Of a stretch of 64,000 nt of DNA, positions 10,048 through 21,300 are shown piece by piece. Numbering within the stretch: the first letter of the stretch is position 1; each line of letters begins with the position of its first letter. Made by a program: the position numbers and the translations under genes. The DNA lies in contig VRVR01000057.1 of assembly GCA_009859145.1 (NCBI GenBank), forward strand, positions 1-64,000. The letters run 5' to 3'. The stretch comes from Andalucia godoyi. Lineage: Eukaryota; Discoba; Jakobea; Jakobida; Andaluciidae. Below the pieces are notes generated by a model. The model worked only from the letters and a program-made list of their open reading frames with translations. It ran no database searches and was not told the origin of the DNA.

Positions 10048-11514
10048 ATGTTCACACAGAGATTGCTAGACCTTGGAAGAGGACGGGTGCTGTTTGTATT
10101 CGCTACTCTTTGCGCAGTGTTTGGTTGGTGGGCTTTGTCAGCAGCAACAAAAGATGCCGGGGTGCTGTCACAGGATTCGCGCATACCGTCTTCTTTGACG
10201 GACAGACCAAACGACGGGATTCTCGAAAATCAAACATGCGACCAGATGTATGTGGAGCTCCTGAAACGGATTAGTCAACTGTCTTCGGATGTTATGGCTC
10301 TTTCGAAAGCCGATGTTTCGAATCAATTGGAAGACATTGCAGTGCAAGTGAAGACCCTTATTTCTCAATCGGCAGGTACAAGAGGCGACCCGCAATCTCT
10401 TAATTATACACTGCTGAAAGAACTAACCAATTTGCAAGAGAAGCATGAAACTGCGGTCGGTCGGTTGAAGCGGATCACGGACCGGTTTTGGAGAATCGAG
10501 GATTTCCTTGATCGACGACTGCCGAAGGACAAGATTTTATTGGATCATCGAAAGTATTGGGCTCCTCTGCCTAGTATTGAAAAATGGAAGACTCTTCCTC
10601 GATTAGCAGTTGTCAATGCTGTCACACCTGTCTGGCTCGCGGGGTATGAGTGGGAAGAAACATCTCTGAAATGCTACCTTGCTTACCACGGCTATCCATA
10701 CTATCCGGAGAATGTCGAACTTCAGCCCGACCGGTTCTTGTCCTCTGGGCGCCTTCGAGGAATGCAAAAGTATTTGCCGTATTTTCAGTGGATTATTCAT
10801 GTCTCTGCGGACACTGCTGTCGCGAATCGATCCAAACGAATCGAGCCGTATTTGGATGACGATTTTGACGTGATTCTCACACGACGAAACTTTTACTTGT
10901 ATTCCAATCCAACCAGGATGATTGACGGAAAGTTTGCACACTACCCTCAAGTGAATACGGAGTTGGTGATGGTGAAGAATTCAGCGGGCGGACGCAAGTT
11001 TGTTGACGAGTTCCTCTCCATGTCGGATGGTGGGAAAGTGGGCATGGTTTGGGATATGGGAGAGCTACATCAAATTCTTCTAAAAATCCTGTTTCCCGAT
11101 CACTATGAAGAATGTGCAAAGGTGCACATCGACTATCTCGCTGGAAACTACAAGGAGGTTCCGGGGGAGCATCCGCTGGACGTGTTTTCACAGTCTGTTC
11201 GCAACTCACCCTGTGCCTCCCTGTTCACGAACTCCGAATGGCGTGATGGCCCGATCAAAATTAAGATTCTCGATCTTGGCATCATGAACCGCGATCAATC
11301 TTGCGGGCAAATGAAGCTTCTACGCTGCCAAGACTTTTTCATTCACACGAAATGCGCAGGTAATTTTCAGCCGTCGGAAGAAGTGTACTGTTTGCCTGTC
11401 AAGGAATACGGTGTTTCCACACCAGAATTGTTTCTCTCGGTTGAAGATTCTGCAAAAGAGGCTGCCTTCATGGGAGTCCGTTACAATGGCTGCGAAGGCG
11501 TGAATGTTCTGTAA
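10048..11514 (+). CDS. Type II membrane protein, probable GT34-like glycosyltransferase
   Basis: From the ATG at 10048 (488 aa), a short basic tail is followed by one hydrophobic anchor (about 12-32), a helical stalk predicted as coiled coil (about 70-150) and a lumenal domain. The lumenal part has features of the GMA12/MNN10 (GT34) group: a beta strand ending WIIHVSADTAVAN in the position of the DxD region, an acidic segment before VILTRRNFYL, a stretch resembling the inserted loop with NTELVMVKNSAGGRKFVDEF, and later Cys pairs. The DxD itself is degenerate (SAD), so activity is uncertain. Third in a tandem row of glycan genes. An upstream in-frame GTG at 10009 is ignored. Confidence 0.55.
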   Translation: MFTQRLLDLGRGRVLFVFATLCAVFGWWALSAATKDAGVLSQDSRIPSSLTDRPNDGILENQTCDQMYVELLKRISQLSSDVMALSKADVSNQLEDIAVQVKTLISQSAGTRGDPQSLNYTLLKELTNLQEKHETAVGRLKRITDRFWRIEDFLDRRLPKDKILLDHRKYWAPLPSIEKWKTLPRLAVVNAVTPVWLAGYEWEETSLKCYLAYHGYPYYPENVELQPDRFLSSGRLRGMQKYLPYFQWIIHVSADTAVANRSKRIEPYLDDDFDVILTRRNFYLYSNPTRMIDGKFAHYPQVNTELVMVKNSAGGRKFVDEFLSMSDGGKVGMVWDMGELHQILLKILFPDHYEECAKVHIDYLAGNYKEVPGEHPLDVFSQSVRNSPCASLFTNSEWRDGPIKIKILDLGIMNRDQSCGQMKLLRCQDFFIHTKCAGNFQPSEEVYCLPVKEYGVSTPELFLSVEDSAKEAAFMGVRYNGCEGVNVL

Positions 11515-12570
11515 ATCTGTTCATATTCATGATTTGTGGCTGAGAAGCATACTCGATGATCCCACCGAACGCCTGCAAGCTGACTGGTGGAATACCAAGA
11601 ATACGGTTCACAGAGAAAACAGCAGCAGAAGAAGTCACCAGTACAGATAAGGTAAAGTGATGTCTGGACGGTAGTCGAAACTATTCTAAATCAGTGTGTG
11701 TCGTCCATGGTATGGGCCAGTGAGGTCTGCTCAAGTCATGTTATGGATAGCAGAAGTTCAGCTGGTCTCATTCGCAGAGTCGCACACGCACACGCACACG
11801 CACAATGAATCACTGGTGAAGAAGCGCACAAGAGAACATGATCCATCACTGCAGGGTGGACTGTCGGCGGTATCTTGGAAAAGGTACAACCCGCCAACCC
11901 AAACGTCTGGTGGACGGCTGTGAGTATCATCGGATAGTATGGCTGAGTTGGCAGCCGTCGACGCAGCTATTGAATGAAGGCCGAGGCCCAATGAGAGACG
12001 CTGTCGAATACCGACAAAACCGATTTCCTTGTAATCGATGATGGGCGCTGATGCGGATTGTAAAAGTCACTTTACGCCAAATAATCTGTTTTTTGGGGGC
12101 GCAGCATACGAGACAAATGTTTGGTGAAGTTTTGGTTGGAGGGCCAATACCCGCAGTAACTAAGAATTATTTTGAATGGCGACAGTTGCTGTCGGTGGGC
12201 AAGCCAGATGCAACACAGCAATGAGCGACCGCAGGCTCTGTGAGACTCGGTCGCTACCAAAACCAACCCCCCCAGGGCCTGCTCCTTGAGTGCACCCAAG
12301 CCGGGTTTCCGGCACAACCATCGCGCCCCAGAAAACACAGAACGACGATCGAAAAAGGATTGGTTTATGGAGTTGGGTCAGAATGGGCGACGTAGCACTT
12401 GCTACACATAACGTTATTATTACCCCGACCAAGGATGCTTTTTCTTTCTTCTCCTTGCTCATTGTTCCTTGCCCCTCTGTTTTTTTATTTCTTCTTTGGA
12501 GCTGGAAACAGGAGTGAAAATGGGAGCGAAACACGACATCGAGGAGGGGGGCTGCGCGATGACCGGTCCC
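11515..12570. other. Intergenic, no gene seen
   Basis: About 1.05 kb between convergent genes (GT34-like on plus, PAT1 on minus). It contains a short (CA/CG)n run near 11783-11803. Short open frames on the minus strand (12160-12534) include one hydrophobic stretch but no recognisable family. Confidence 0.5.
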
Positions 12571-14040
12571 TCACGTGGATCGAGCATTCCTGGCGTTCTC
12601 CAGAGAAATCAAGAATGCCTTCCACGCAGAAACCTCGCCAGCCGGACGAGAGCCACTAGCTCCTTGAGACTCGATGTAGCGCTGCAACTCCGGGTACAAT
12701 GCAGACAGCGGTGAGAAATTCTTTGACCATTCTCTGGAATCGGCTTCGTTCGAAGAGCAGACTCGGTAGCCCGCTTCCAGGAGCATTCCCACCATGGTCA
12801 GAACAATTTCCGGATACTGCGATCCATAATCCATGAATTCCGAGAAGGAGCGCGTGCGCTTCGACGACAAGAGCTTCATCAATTCGTTTGCGATCCCGGG
12901 AGTGAGCATGTTCATCTTCTCTCCAATAGCCCGCAAAAACACGGGGACACGGCCGTTGTCCGCAGTCTTCATGATTGGATGGGCATGTGGATCCTGTCTA
13001 TGTTCCAAGAGCGACGCTGCAATTTGCGGCGCATAGTAAAAGCAATGAACAAGAAGCGGCCGCAGAATGAACACATCGTCTGGACTGGCGGTGAGCACTC
13101 GGAGCAGACGTGCAAACAGGAAAACACCGCGACGAAGCGCTGAAAGCTCGGAAAGGATCGTCACGGACGACCCGAAAACAGAAACCACCTTTTCGAGCAT
13201 TGACCGGCGCTTCTGCAAAATGGACTCCACTTGGGAATGATTTGGCGGGAACCCCCGCCGCTGCAGCTCGATGAGCGCAGACTGCATGCCTTCGAGCGAC
13301 AAGACCAGCGAAAAGCAGTCTTCCAAAGCGGCCTGAACATGCAGCTTCGCTTTCGAAGACCCCTTGATTTCGGCAGACAGCAAAGAATGCGGTAAATCCA
13401 GAGACATGCGAGGCCGACGCAACGAGAATGGCGCAACCTTTCCAAGCTGCCGATCTGACGATTCGTCCTTGGACATTTCCGCTGGGCTCTTCGACGGCGT
13501 TGCAAACTCTGTCAAATTGGGAGGCAAGAAGCCAGCGCGGAAGGACGCAGGATCGCGACGGCTCGTGAATGCCAGATAATAGTAATCCTCGTTCCACGCA
13601 TCTTCAATTGAATACGACAGGACCAAACACTTGTTGACAAACTCCAGATCCGACTGCGTCATCATTCGCGGTCCTGATTCCGAGATGGGGTCTGCAGGAG
13701 GAAGAAACGCCACGACCTCCGACGCGTCGAACTGGTCGTCGATTTCTCCGTGCGCAGCCTTTGTTGCTTGCAGAATATCGTTCGCGAGATCGTCGAAGTC
13801 CTCTTCTTCGTCATCCATGCCAGCCGCTCCCATCGCCTGCTTGGCCGACGCCTGCAGGCTCACTGCCGAAGAAAATCCGAGCCCCAGCTGATCCAAGGAC
13901 ACCGCCTGTGTCGGCATCTGCCATTCTTCGCCCGCATCAAACGTCTCGTCGTTGAAGTCGTCCGCATCCTCATCGAGAACCCCGCCGATGTACTCGCCAC
14001 CAAGAAAGTCGTCGCTCGTCGGATCCAGATAATCGTCCAT
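12571..14040 (-). CDS. PAT1-like mRNA decapping activator
   Basis: The 489-residue protein (ATG at 14040) begins with an acidic, disordered region containing the NDETFDAGEEW segment, which matches the short N-terminal motif of Pat1 proteins that binds the DDX6/Dhh1 helicase. The C-terminal half (~220-485) is all helical and fits the Pat1 C-terminal fold that contacts Lsm1-7 and Dcp2. Pat1 works in P-bodies, linking deadenylated mRNA to decapping. It is shorter than fungal and animal homologues (about 750-800 residues) because the central Pro/Gln-rich region is nearly absent. The open frame continues to a GTG at 14055 with five extra codons. Confidence 0.7.
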   Translation of the reverse strand: MDDYLDPTSDDFLGGEYIGGVLDEDADDFNDETFDAGEEWQMPTQAVSLDQLGLGFSSAVSLQASAKQAMGAAGMDDEEEDFDDLANDILQATKAAHGEIDDQFDASEVVAFLPPADPISESGPRMMTQSDLEFVNKCLVLSYSIEDAWNEDYYYLAFTSRRDPASFRAGFLPPNLTEFATPSKSPAEMSKDESSDRQLGKVAPFSLRRPRMSLDLPHSLLSAEIKGSSKAKLHVQAALEDCFSLVLSLEGMQSALIELQRRGFPPNHSQVESILQKRRSMLEKVVSVFGSSVTILSELSALRRGVFLFARLLRVLTASPDDVFILRPLLVHCFYYAPQIAASLLEHRQDPHAHPIMKTADNGRVPVFLRAIGEKMNMLTPGIANELMKLLSSKRTRSFSEFMDYGSQYPEIVLTMVGMLLEAGYRVCSSNEADSREWSKNFSPLSALYPELQRYIESQGASGSRPAGEVSAWKAFLISLENARNARST

Positions 14041-15248
14041 TTCCCCCCAACACACTACTTTCTTTGCCGTCCACGAAAAAAACCCACACAGAATAAAGAA
14101 TCGTCGTTAATTTAATAACAATAACAAGAATAACATAATTTAAAGTTTTAATATAAAAAAACTCCATTAAATAGGAAAGAGAAAGACCACGGACAACGAA
14201 GGACGAACGAGCTTTCAGTAAAACCTGCAGCGAAATTGCACAGTATGCACTGCATCTTACCGCTCGCCACACCGTGAGTCACTATTGGTCGGTGGCAAAA
14301 AACGACAGATACGAGCCACATGTCTGTTTGGTTTTGGTTTTGTTTTTGTTTTTTAATTTGGGGGAGGGCGAGCACCAACTCTTCAATGCAGACTGCTCTG
14401 CATCAAAGGGTCGTCGCAACCAACCTATTCCCCCAATCGATTCAGCATTCAAAAAATGAACGTTGGAGGAAACAGAAATGTGGTCGGCGGTGTGACACAT
14501 TGCGCCAACGACGCCGCGGCTGACAACGCATTTGCCTTTGCTCCTTCTTGTTCTCACGCAATCGATCACATATTCGTGATTTGACCATCAGCTTGCTCAG
14601 CAAGATTGCTGTCGGACGATGATCTTCTTCTTCTTGCTCTCGGCCTCCGACGAGATCGGATCTACGGATTTCTTGGTTCTTGTTATCTTCTGGACATGGC
14701 CGGCTTGAGTTTGGCGGGAAGATTTCTCTTTGGAACTATGAGATTTATATATATATTTTTTGTCTTTAATGCGGTGCTTCAGGGCTCGATAGATAAACCA
14801 AACAGAAATAAACAAACAGAAAATAAAGCGAAAGAATTGGAGAAAGTATGGACTTTGACTACGGTAGGAACATTGTATTTGTTTGATGTTTCAATGTCGA
14901 TGCACAAAGCTGCCAGCCGTACGGCGGGTGCTTAGCCGCTCAGCCATCCACGCTTGGGGCTGTTCACGAATCCCTTTATTTGACATGAAGCACAGGAAAA
15001 GGAGAGAATGAGAAAAAGACGCAGGCAGAAAGCAGTGCGCTTAGCTTGTCTTTAGTGTTCGTTTCTTCTTTGATTTATGGTTGTTTGGTTATTATTTTCT
15101 TGTTTGGCTAAACTTGTTGTTCTTTCCTTCGCTGCACCGGGTTCTTTTTTTTTTGGGGGAGGGAGGGACCATTGAGTATAGTCTGTCCTCGTTTGTACGC
15201 GCGTCGCCACGCTTCCTTATACACACATAGTCTCGGGCTCGGAAGAAA
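14041..15248. other. Intergenic between divergent genes; holds repeat copy A
   Basis: About 1.2 kb between PAT1 (minus) and the M16 protease (plus). About half is a dispersed repeat (see the entry at 14325-14929). The rest is AT-rich with no gene seen. Confidence 0.6.
14325..14929 (-). repeat. Dispersed SINE-like repeat, copy A
   Basis: Read on the minus strand, this matches the plus-strand stretch at 24597-24951 in several blocks: the GCAGCTTTGTGCATC block, a CATCAAACAA block, the block around 14700-14745 (plus-strand GGCGGGAAGATTTCTCTTTGG), and the CACCAACTCTTCAATGCAG block at 14372-14390. Both copies end in an A-rich tail (AATTAAAAAACAAAAAC here). Copy A carries about 200 extra bases in the middle. 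Just outside the 5' edge (14953-14922, minus) is a tRNA-like stretch with a perfect pol III A box (TGGCTGAGCGG). Unequal internal length, A-rich tail and position in spacers suggest an old retroposed element. Only two copies were found here. Confidence 0.6.
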
Positions 15249-18200
15249 ATGCTTCAAGCGCAGACGCAGACGCCTTCGTCGTCGTGGAGCGGCGTGAAGC
15301 GATGTGCGGTTCTGTGCGGCTCTTCGTGTGTGGGCTTCATTGTACTGCTTGTTTCGATGGTGCTGATTTTCATGGTCACGTCTCCGTACCGTGTCGAGTA
15401 CGATCTGCTGGAATCACAGTCGCCAAAGCTTCGTGCTGGTACGCTGTCGAACGGAATGAAATACCAAATTCTGCAGAACAAGTTGAAGGCTGAGCGGTTT
15501 GCGTCGTTTGCGGCGGTTGAAGTTGGGTCCATGGATGAGGACGAGTCGGAACGCGGGATCGCGCATATGGTGGAACATATGGCGTTTGACTCCACTCGTG
15601 ATTTCCCGGGAAGAGCGGGTCTTTGGAAGAAAGTTCTGGATCTCGGAGGGGTGTTCAACGCCTTTACGTCGTTCCGCAACACAGTGTACATGCTGTGGGA
15701 GCTTCCGGTGGCGAGTTTAGACGACGCTCTGATGGTCCACACGAACCAACTTTTTGGACAAACCGTCCAAGATTCGAAGAATTTGAACTTGGAAAAGGGC
15801 GCGGTGCTTTCAGAAGGGCGTTTCAGAAACGAAAGCATGTCGCTGGCACTGGAGGCCATGCTGCAGAATCACGGTGGGTCAAAATGGCGCCCAGCATCTC
15901 GCATGCCCATCGGTACGATTGAGACAATTGAATCGTGGACCCCGGACCAGGTATCTGCTTTCCTCGGCAAATGGTATCGTCCAGCTGCGGTGACGCTGAT
16001 TTTGGTGGGTGATTTTCCCAGCCTGGAGACAGTGGAGCAAAAGCTCATGTCGGCAGAAATAGGCAAGATCCAACCATCCTATCCAGGATCCCGCGATCCG
16101 TTTTCACGTCCTGCTCTTGGACCCATCAGGCCTCAAAAATCCATTTTCATTCATCCTGTCGACGGCCTAGACGCTACTTGGATCAGCCTGTTTGTTTCGA
16201 GACCGTACGCGGAGCATCGCCGAAAATTCAATCATTTTCGTACGGAAACGGTGTCTCGCCTCTTCTCAGTTCTTTACGTTGCATCGACGCTATCGCGGTA
16301 TGCGATCATGTACCCGTCGGCCTCAGAACTGCGCCTGGCGGCTGTCCTCTACAGTGAAGAGTACTCCTTTGGTACCGGGTTGAATCTTTGGTCGGTAATC
16401 GTCCCAGGCCCGTCACGAGGAAGTACCTGGAAGCAGGATTTCGTTGCGGCTCTCATTGAACTGCGGCGAATGGCTGATGATGGGCCTGACGATATCGTGG
16501 TCACCTTGCTCTTGTATGTTGTTCATGCGATTTTCTACGTTCTGGAGGCGTTCGGAGACTCTTTGGATCATATGACAATGGCAATGTTGGTCTTGGGAGA
16601 CATGGACCCGCACTATCCGTTCCTGGATTTCACACAGCAAAAGCTGATTCAGACGCAGTTCCTGGACTATGGATTTACGGAGTCTGCCAAGGCCCACATC
16701 AAGGCGGAAGCGCGAATGCTGTGGAACTGTCTCACAGATGGACTTGGAAAAGGCGAGGCAACGCTGAACGTCTTCGTCGACGACAAGACGTATTCTTCTG
16801 CTTCCGTGAAAGATCAAGAATGGATCTCGGCGTCCGTGTTGGGTTCATTAATTGACGAGGTTGCAGGCATGGAATTCTTGGGTGAATCTCCGCTCTATTC
16901 GTTGCTTTCGGCCAGTGGAACTGGGGGAAAGGACTCCCTGGTCACCCCCAAGGAAAAGGAGCCACAAGACAAGGTTTCTCTGCCCAGTACTCCTCCCAAA
17001 CTTGCTGGATCCAAAAATGGAATCACGCAATACACGTTGTCGAACGGCATTCCTCTGAATTTGAAGCAACTACCATCTGCGAACGGCGCGGTAAGCGTCT
17101 CTGTGAACGCTCTTCGAACAGTGCTTCGCGACCCGATGGAATCTGCTGCTGCATGCTTCCTCATCAACGCGTACTCCCAGCAGTCCTCGATGGACTGTGT
17201 GAATGGCGAAGTTCTCAGAGCGAAAGCACTGCTGCATGAGTCTTGCTACTTGAATACTTTTACGGGAGAGCCGTGTGACCCTTCTCTTTTCAATTACGAA
17301 TCCCCGTTGCTAGCGCTGCGCACTTCCATTGAAGACTTTACGTATGATCGAACGCAAACTATGGAACTTGCAGAGAAAGTTTTCTCGGCAAATCTGGTGC
17401 GCCAAAGACGTGCCTCACCACTGGAGTCGCTTCCATATGTCATGTTTCAGGAAGAAAATCTCTCGCCGGAAGACATCCAGCGACTGGACCCGTCGCTTGT
17501 TAACGCATGGGTTCGGGAAATGTTCTCCTCTGGCTCCGTCGAGATCAATGTCGTGGGCACTTTTGATGAGCAGTTGTTGGTGAATGCTGTGAATCGTGCA
17601 TTTGGATCATTGCCGTCTTACTCCAAATCCCTTGTGGGGCTCGATGTCTACGATGCAGCCAACGTTGACTTCTTTGGCAAGGTTCCGGCGTGGAACAACT
17701 TCCCGAGCCACCGGTCTTGTGATGTGCACTCGGTTTCTCCGAATCGCGCATTCGTCGCAGGTCGAGTACCGGCCCCTTCCTATGCTTCTCTTGCGCCGTA
17801 CAACTCTGCCGGAGCCATTTCATATGTGGACTCTGTCATCCGGTCTGCTTTGTTTGATTCCATGCGCCGCGATGCGGGATTCACATATTTTGTGCAGGTC
17901 CAGGCAGACCGGTCGTTGGTCTTCCCCGCCCAGTCGTATTACTATCTCGTATGGGCACCGTTGCCGCAGAATATCGATGCCAGTGTTCAAACCGCCAATC
18001 AGACGTTATCCGGCGCCATCTGGGATCTTGATATGCCAAAGAAGATTGCAAAATCTGTCGTGATGGGCCTGTCTGGCGAGCTCAATGCGGGTGACGTTTC
18101 GATGTGGCTGTCGATCATGCAAGGCCTCTCGCTGAAGTCTCCGGTTTCGTGGAAAGCGTACACAGGGAGTGTCCGATCAATCGACACTTTCGACAAGGTG

Positions 18201-18314
18201 TTTGAGTTCCAGGATTTGGAATTCATCGTCTCGCGTACAGTCCACGGTGTCATTGACACAGCTGCAATTGTAACAGTGGCGGGCGAAAGCACGTGTTTGC
18301 CGTCGTCTCTTTGA
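15249..18314 (+). CDS. Membrane-anchored M16 (insulinase/pitrilysin) metalloprotease
   Basis: A 1021-residue zinc protease. Residues 20-45 form a single transmembrane anchor near the N-terminus, placing the protease on the far side of a membrane (surface or lumen). The inverted zinc site HMVEH is at 106-110, and the downstream Glu pair (about E182 and E189, in LEKGAVLSEG) gives the third ligand at the usual spacing (~79 residues after the second His). The second half (~600-1010) is another M16 fold lacking the zinc motif, the normal inactive partner domain. Length suits pitrilysin/insulysin rather than mitochondrial processing peptidase. The substrate is unknown. It converges with the PHIP-like gene with only 36 bases between the two stop codons. 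Confidence 0.88.
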   Translation: MLQAQTQTPSSSWSGVKRCAVLCGSSCVGFIVLLVSMVLIFMVTSPYRVEYDLLESQSPKLRAGTLSNGMKYQILQNKLKAERFASFAAVEVGSMDEDESERGIAHMVEHMAFDSTRDFPGRAGLWKKVLDLGGVFNAFTSFRNTVYMLWELPVASLDDALMVHTNQLFGQTVQDSKNLNLEKGAVLSEGRFRNESMSLALEAMLQNHGGSKWRPASRMPIGTIETIESWTPDQVSAFLGKWYRPAAVTLILVGDFPSLETVEQKLMSAEIGKIQPSYPGSRDPFSRPALGPIRPQKSIFIHPVDGLDATWISLFVSRPYAEHRRKFNHFRTETVSRLFSVLYVASTLSRYAIMYPSASELRLAAVLYSEEYSFGTGLNLWSVIVPGPSRGSTWKQDFVAALIELRRMADDGPDDIVVTLLLYVVHAIFYVLEAFGDSLDHMTMAMLVLGDMDPHYPFLDFTQQKLIQTQFLDYGFTESAKAHIKAEARMLWNCLTDGLGKGEATLNVFVDDKTYSSASVKDQEWISASVLGSLIDEVAGMEFLGESPLYSLLSASGTGGKDSLVTPKEKEPQDKVSLPSTPPKLAGSKNGITQYTLSNGIPLNLKQLPSANGAVSVSVNALRTVLRDPMESAAACFLINAYSQQSSMDCVNGEVLRAKALLHESCYLNTFTGEPCDPSLFNYESPLLALRTSIEDFTYDRTQTMELAEKVFSANLVRQRRASPLESLPYVMFQEENLSPEDIQRLDPSLVNAWVREMFSSGSVEINVVGTFDEQLLVNAVNRAFGSLPSYSKSLVGLDVYDAANVDFFGKVPAWNNFPSHRSCDVHSVSPNRAFVAGRVPAPSYASLAPYNSAGAISYVDSVIRSALFDSMRRDAGFTYFVQVQADRSLVFPAQSYYYLVWAPLPQNIDASVQTANQTLSGAIWDLDMPKKIAKSVVMGLSGELNAGDVSMWLSIMQGLSLKSPVSWKAYTGSVRSIDTFDKVFEFQDLEFIVSRTVHGVIDTAAIVTVAGESTCLPSSL

Positions 18315-18350
18315 CATCTCTGATTACTCAGATTGGTATGTACCACACGT

Positions 18351-21300
18351 TTATTCATTATTGTTTGTTTCTTCTCCTTCTCCTTCTTCTTCTTCATCAT
18401 CATCCGTTTGTGCAGAGACATGTTCGAATAAACCAAACTGAAGCATGATCCAGTACACTTCGTCTTCAAACTCCTTTGTTTTCTCTTTTTTTTCCCTTGG
18501 GTCGCAGGCGTGGAGGAACGAGAGGAAGTTCGTTCGAACGAGGTCAATACACGAACCCAGCTCCTTCTTTGCAGACTCAAAGGAATCAAAAGGCTCAGAA
18601 CATAAATCCGAAATGCTGCGCACTTTGCGCGTGGAACGCGTCGGTGCGTACTCAAATATCCAAGACGAGGAAATCCTCGAAAAATACGTCGAAACCTGTC
18701 TCGGGACGGGGTCATCGACGCAGGAAACAAAGTTCGGCAGCGCGGAACTGAGCAAAGACGATGATGACGCCCCAGCAATTGCATTCAGCTCCTTTTGCAG
18801 CTGATCGTTCACTGTCATCACGTCCAACAACCCTTTCGAAACAAACGGCTGGAAAGCGGAATTGTACACCAGAGAATTAGTGACCATCTTCCAGACGTCC
18901 AGCAGAAACACAAGCCAGTTCCCCGCATACACTTTCCTGCCAATATCCGAAACGGAGATTGCTTCCACAATGTAATCCATGTAGTCTGGATAGTCATCCA
19001 AGGGGACCGGTTCGACAAACTCTTCTGAAAACAGCGACAGAACCGAAGACTGAAAAGTCGGCCATACGCTCGGAGAGAACTCGACATACTTGGAGCACAG
19101 GAAGTCTGCTTTCTTTCGCAAATAGGAAAACCAAACCCGGAACTGAGTCAAGGTTTCCTTCATCTGGCCTCCTTGACGATTCGCAATACGCTCCAGCCGC
19201 TTGAACTGTGTCGTGAAATACGTTTCAAATAACGAAAGAAATGCGTCAGTGGGAGAGAACGGAGGGGGGGCCGCAGTGGCATCGTCAGCAACTCGCCGTT
19301 TCTTGGTATCGCGCCTCTCTTCTTCCTCGATGGCAACTCCGCGCTTCATAGACGGTCTCGAAGAAACGGCTGCAACGGCTGAAACGGCTGAAACGACTGG
19401 AGTTCGCGCAGCGTCCTCCGCAACTGGTTCATCGCTTGAACTCTCTTCTTCAGAATCGCTGACGAGATTTCGTCGTCGCCCCGCCCTCCTCTTCTTCTTC
19501 TTTGGGGTATGATCTGCGACCAGTCTGGAAAACATTGACATCGCGTCCTCATACGTCACGATCGTCTTTCGACTTTGCTTCCCTCGGCGTCGACAACTTC
19601 GGAATTCTTCATCATCATCCAAATCCTCCGATCTTTGGACTGCACACACTTTCTCCAGAACGCTCTCTACTCCAGAGACGCTTGCTGGCAGGAATACGCG
19701 GCACAGCGATTTCAAATGGTTCAGGTCTCCGATGAGAGTTGCGGCACTTGGATAGAACCGCTTGGAACACCGCAGCAGAATAAAAAGCAAGGACGATGGA
19801 TCATTGTTGCAAATCTTGCCAAACAAGCCAGGATCGGTAGCATAGGCCTCCTTCACTATACGAGCCTCAACGGAAAGAAGGTCGTACCGGGAAAAGTCGG
19901 GAAAAGATGAATATAGCTCAAAAGGCGACACTGCAAAACGCGAGCCTGCAGCAGGACCGTGCAAACAGTCTTCAGTCGCAACCACGATGTAACACTTCCA
20001 AGGATCCGTACTCTCCGCAGTTCTCCACACGTTCAGGGGGCCCACTTTTTCGATCGGCCTTCTTGAAATAATCCGTACAGGCAGCAGATATTCAACTGTT
20101 GTTGGCTTCTTGCCTCCCAAGGCTGCCACTGTGATCAGAAAATCATTGCCTTCGAGGTTCGTGTCAACGGCCCGTGAATGGTCATACAAGGAAGCTGAAA
20201 TGACGAACGGAGTGTTACGAGACAGCACTCCATCAGCGGACAATGATGCATCACACCGAAACACGTCATCGGATAGGAGAAACGGAACCTGGATGTGAAT
20301 TGGCTGTTCTTCGTGCTCAAAATGGCATCGTATGGAAACATTGAGGAATGGGCAGAGGTAAGGCGCCTCCTCACGCAGATTGTATGCCACTACGCGACCA
20401 CGAATGACACTAGGCCAGCTGTCGCCAAACATGTTCCACGGCAGCAGCTCGGGCAGCTGGCATGGATAACGTTGATCATGAGCTCGATGACCGGATGTGA
20501 AGTAGATCACCTCTTCACCGATGAAAGGAACATAGTGCAAACCATGCTCTACGGCCACTCTCTCGAGTGGAAAATAGCGCATGCACCATGTCCTGTTCTT
20601 TCTCAAAATATCTTGAAACATTTCGTCGGCATCAACATCGTCAAACGAAACTATTCGTTGCTCGTCGAATGATCCCGCATCCGCATCGCCATCGTCTGTG
20701 ACCGCATCTTGATGGATCACATCCGCTCCATCTTCACTATTGCTTGGTGAAGATGCATACTCGTCAACTTCGTCGTCGTCATCATCGTGACCAAGAGCTG
20801 CACGATCTTCCAGATCCCGCATCAAAAGCTGTCTTTGCAGTTCATTCTCGAGTCGATGTCTCCGCCTTCTTTCAAATTCGATGATGTCTAACAACGGAAC
20901 ATTCGGCACAAATCCGTTCGAGGAGAACGGCTGCGGATTGTATACTTCGCCATCGAGATTGCATATCCACGATTCGGAAAACTCGTGAAACCGACGCTGA
21001 GTGACGGCGTCCAATGCATATCCTTGCATGTCGAGGGAAACGACATGCGTATCATTCTTGAAGAATTGCTCCACAGGCACCGTCGCGTATACCTTCTTCT
21101 CGGGCTCCTCGGCGGCCGCAAAAAGATAGATGAATCCGTCGTTGTCCGCCATGATAAACGACAGACCATCGGGGCTCCATTCGTCCAGATAGAGACCCCA
21201 TCCACGTGCTGCACGACCTCCACCTTGCAGGAGATTGGAAGCTTTTGAGAATTGCGATATTATGATCGCCGAGATCAATCGAAAGCTCTTCAAATCCCAC

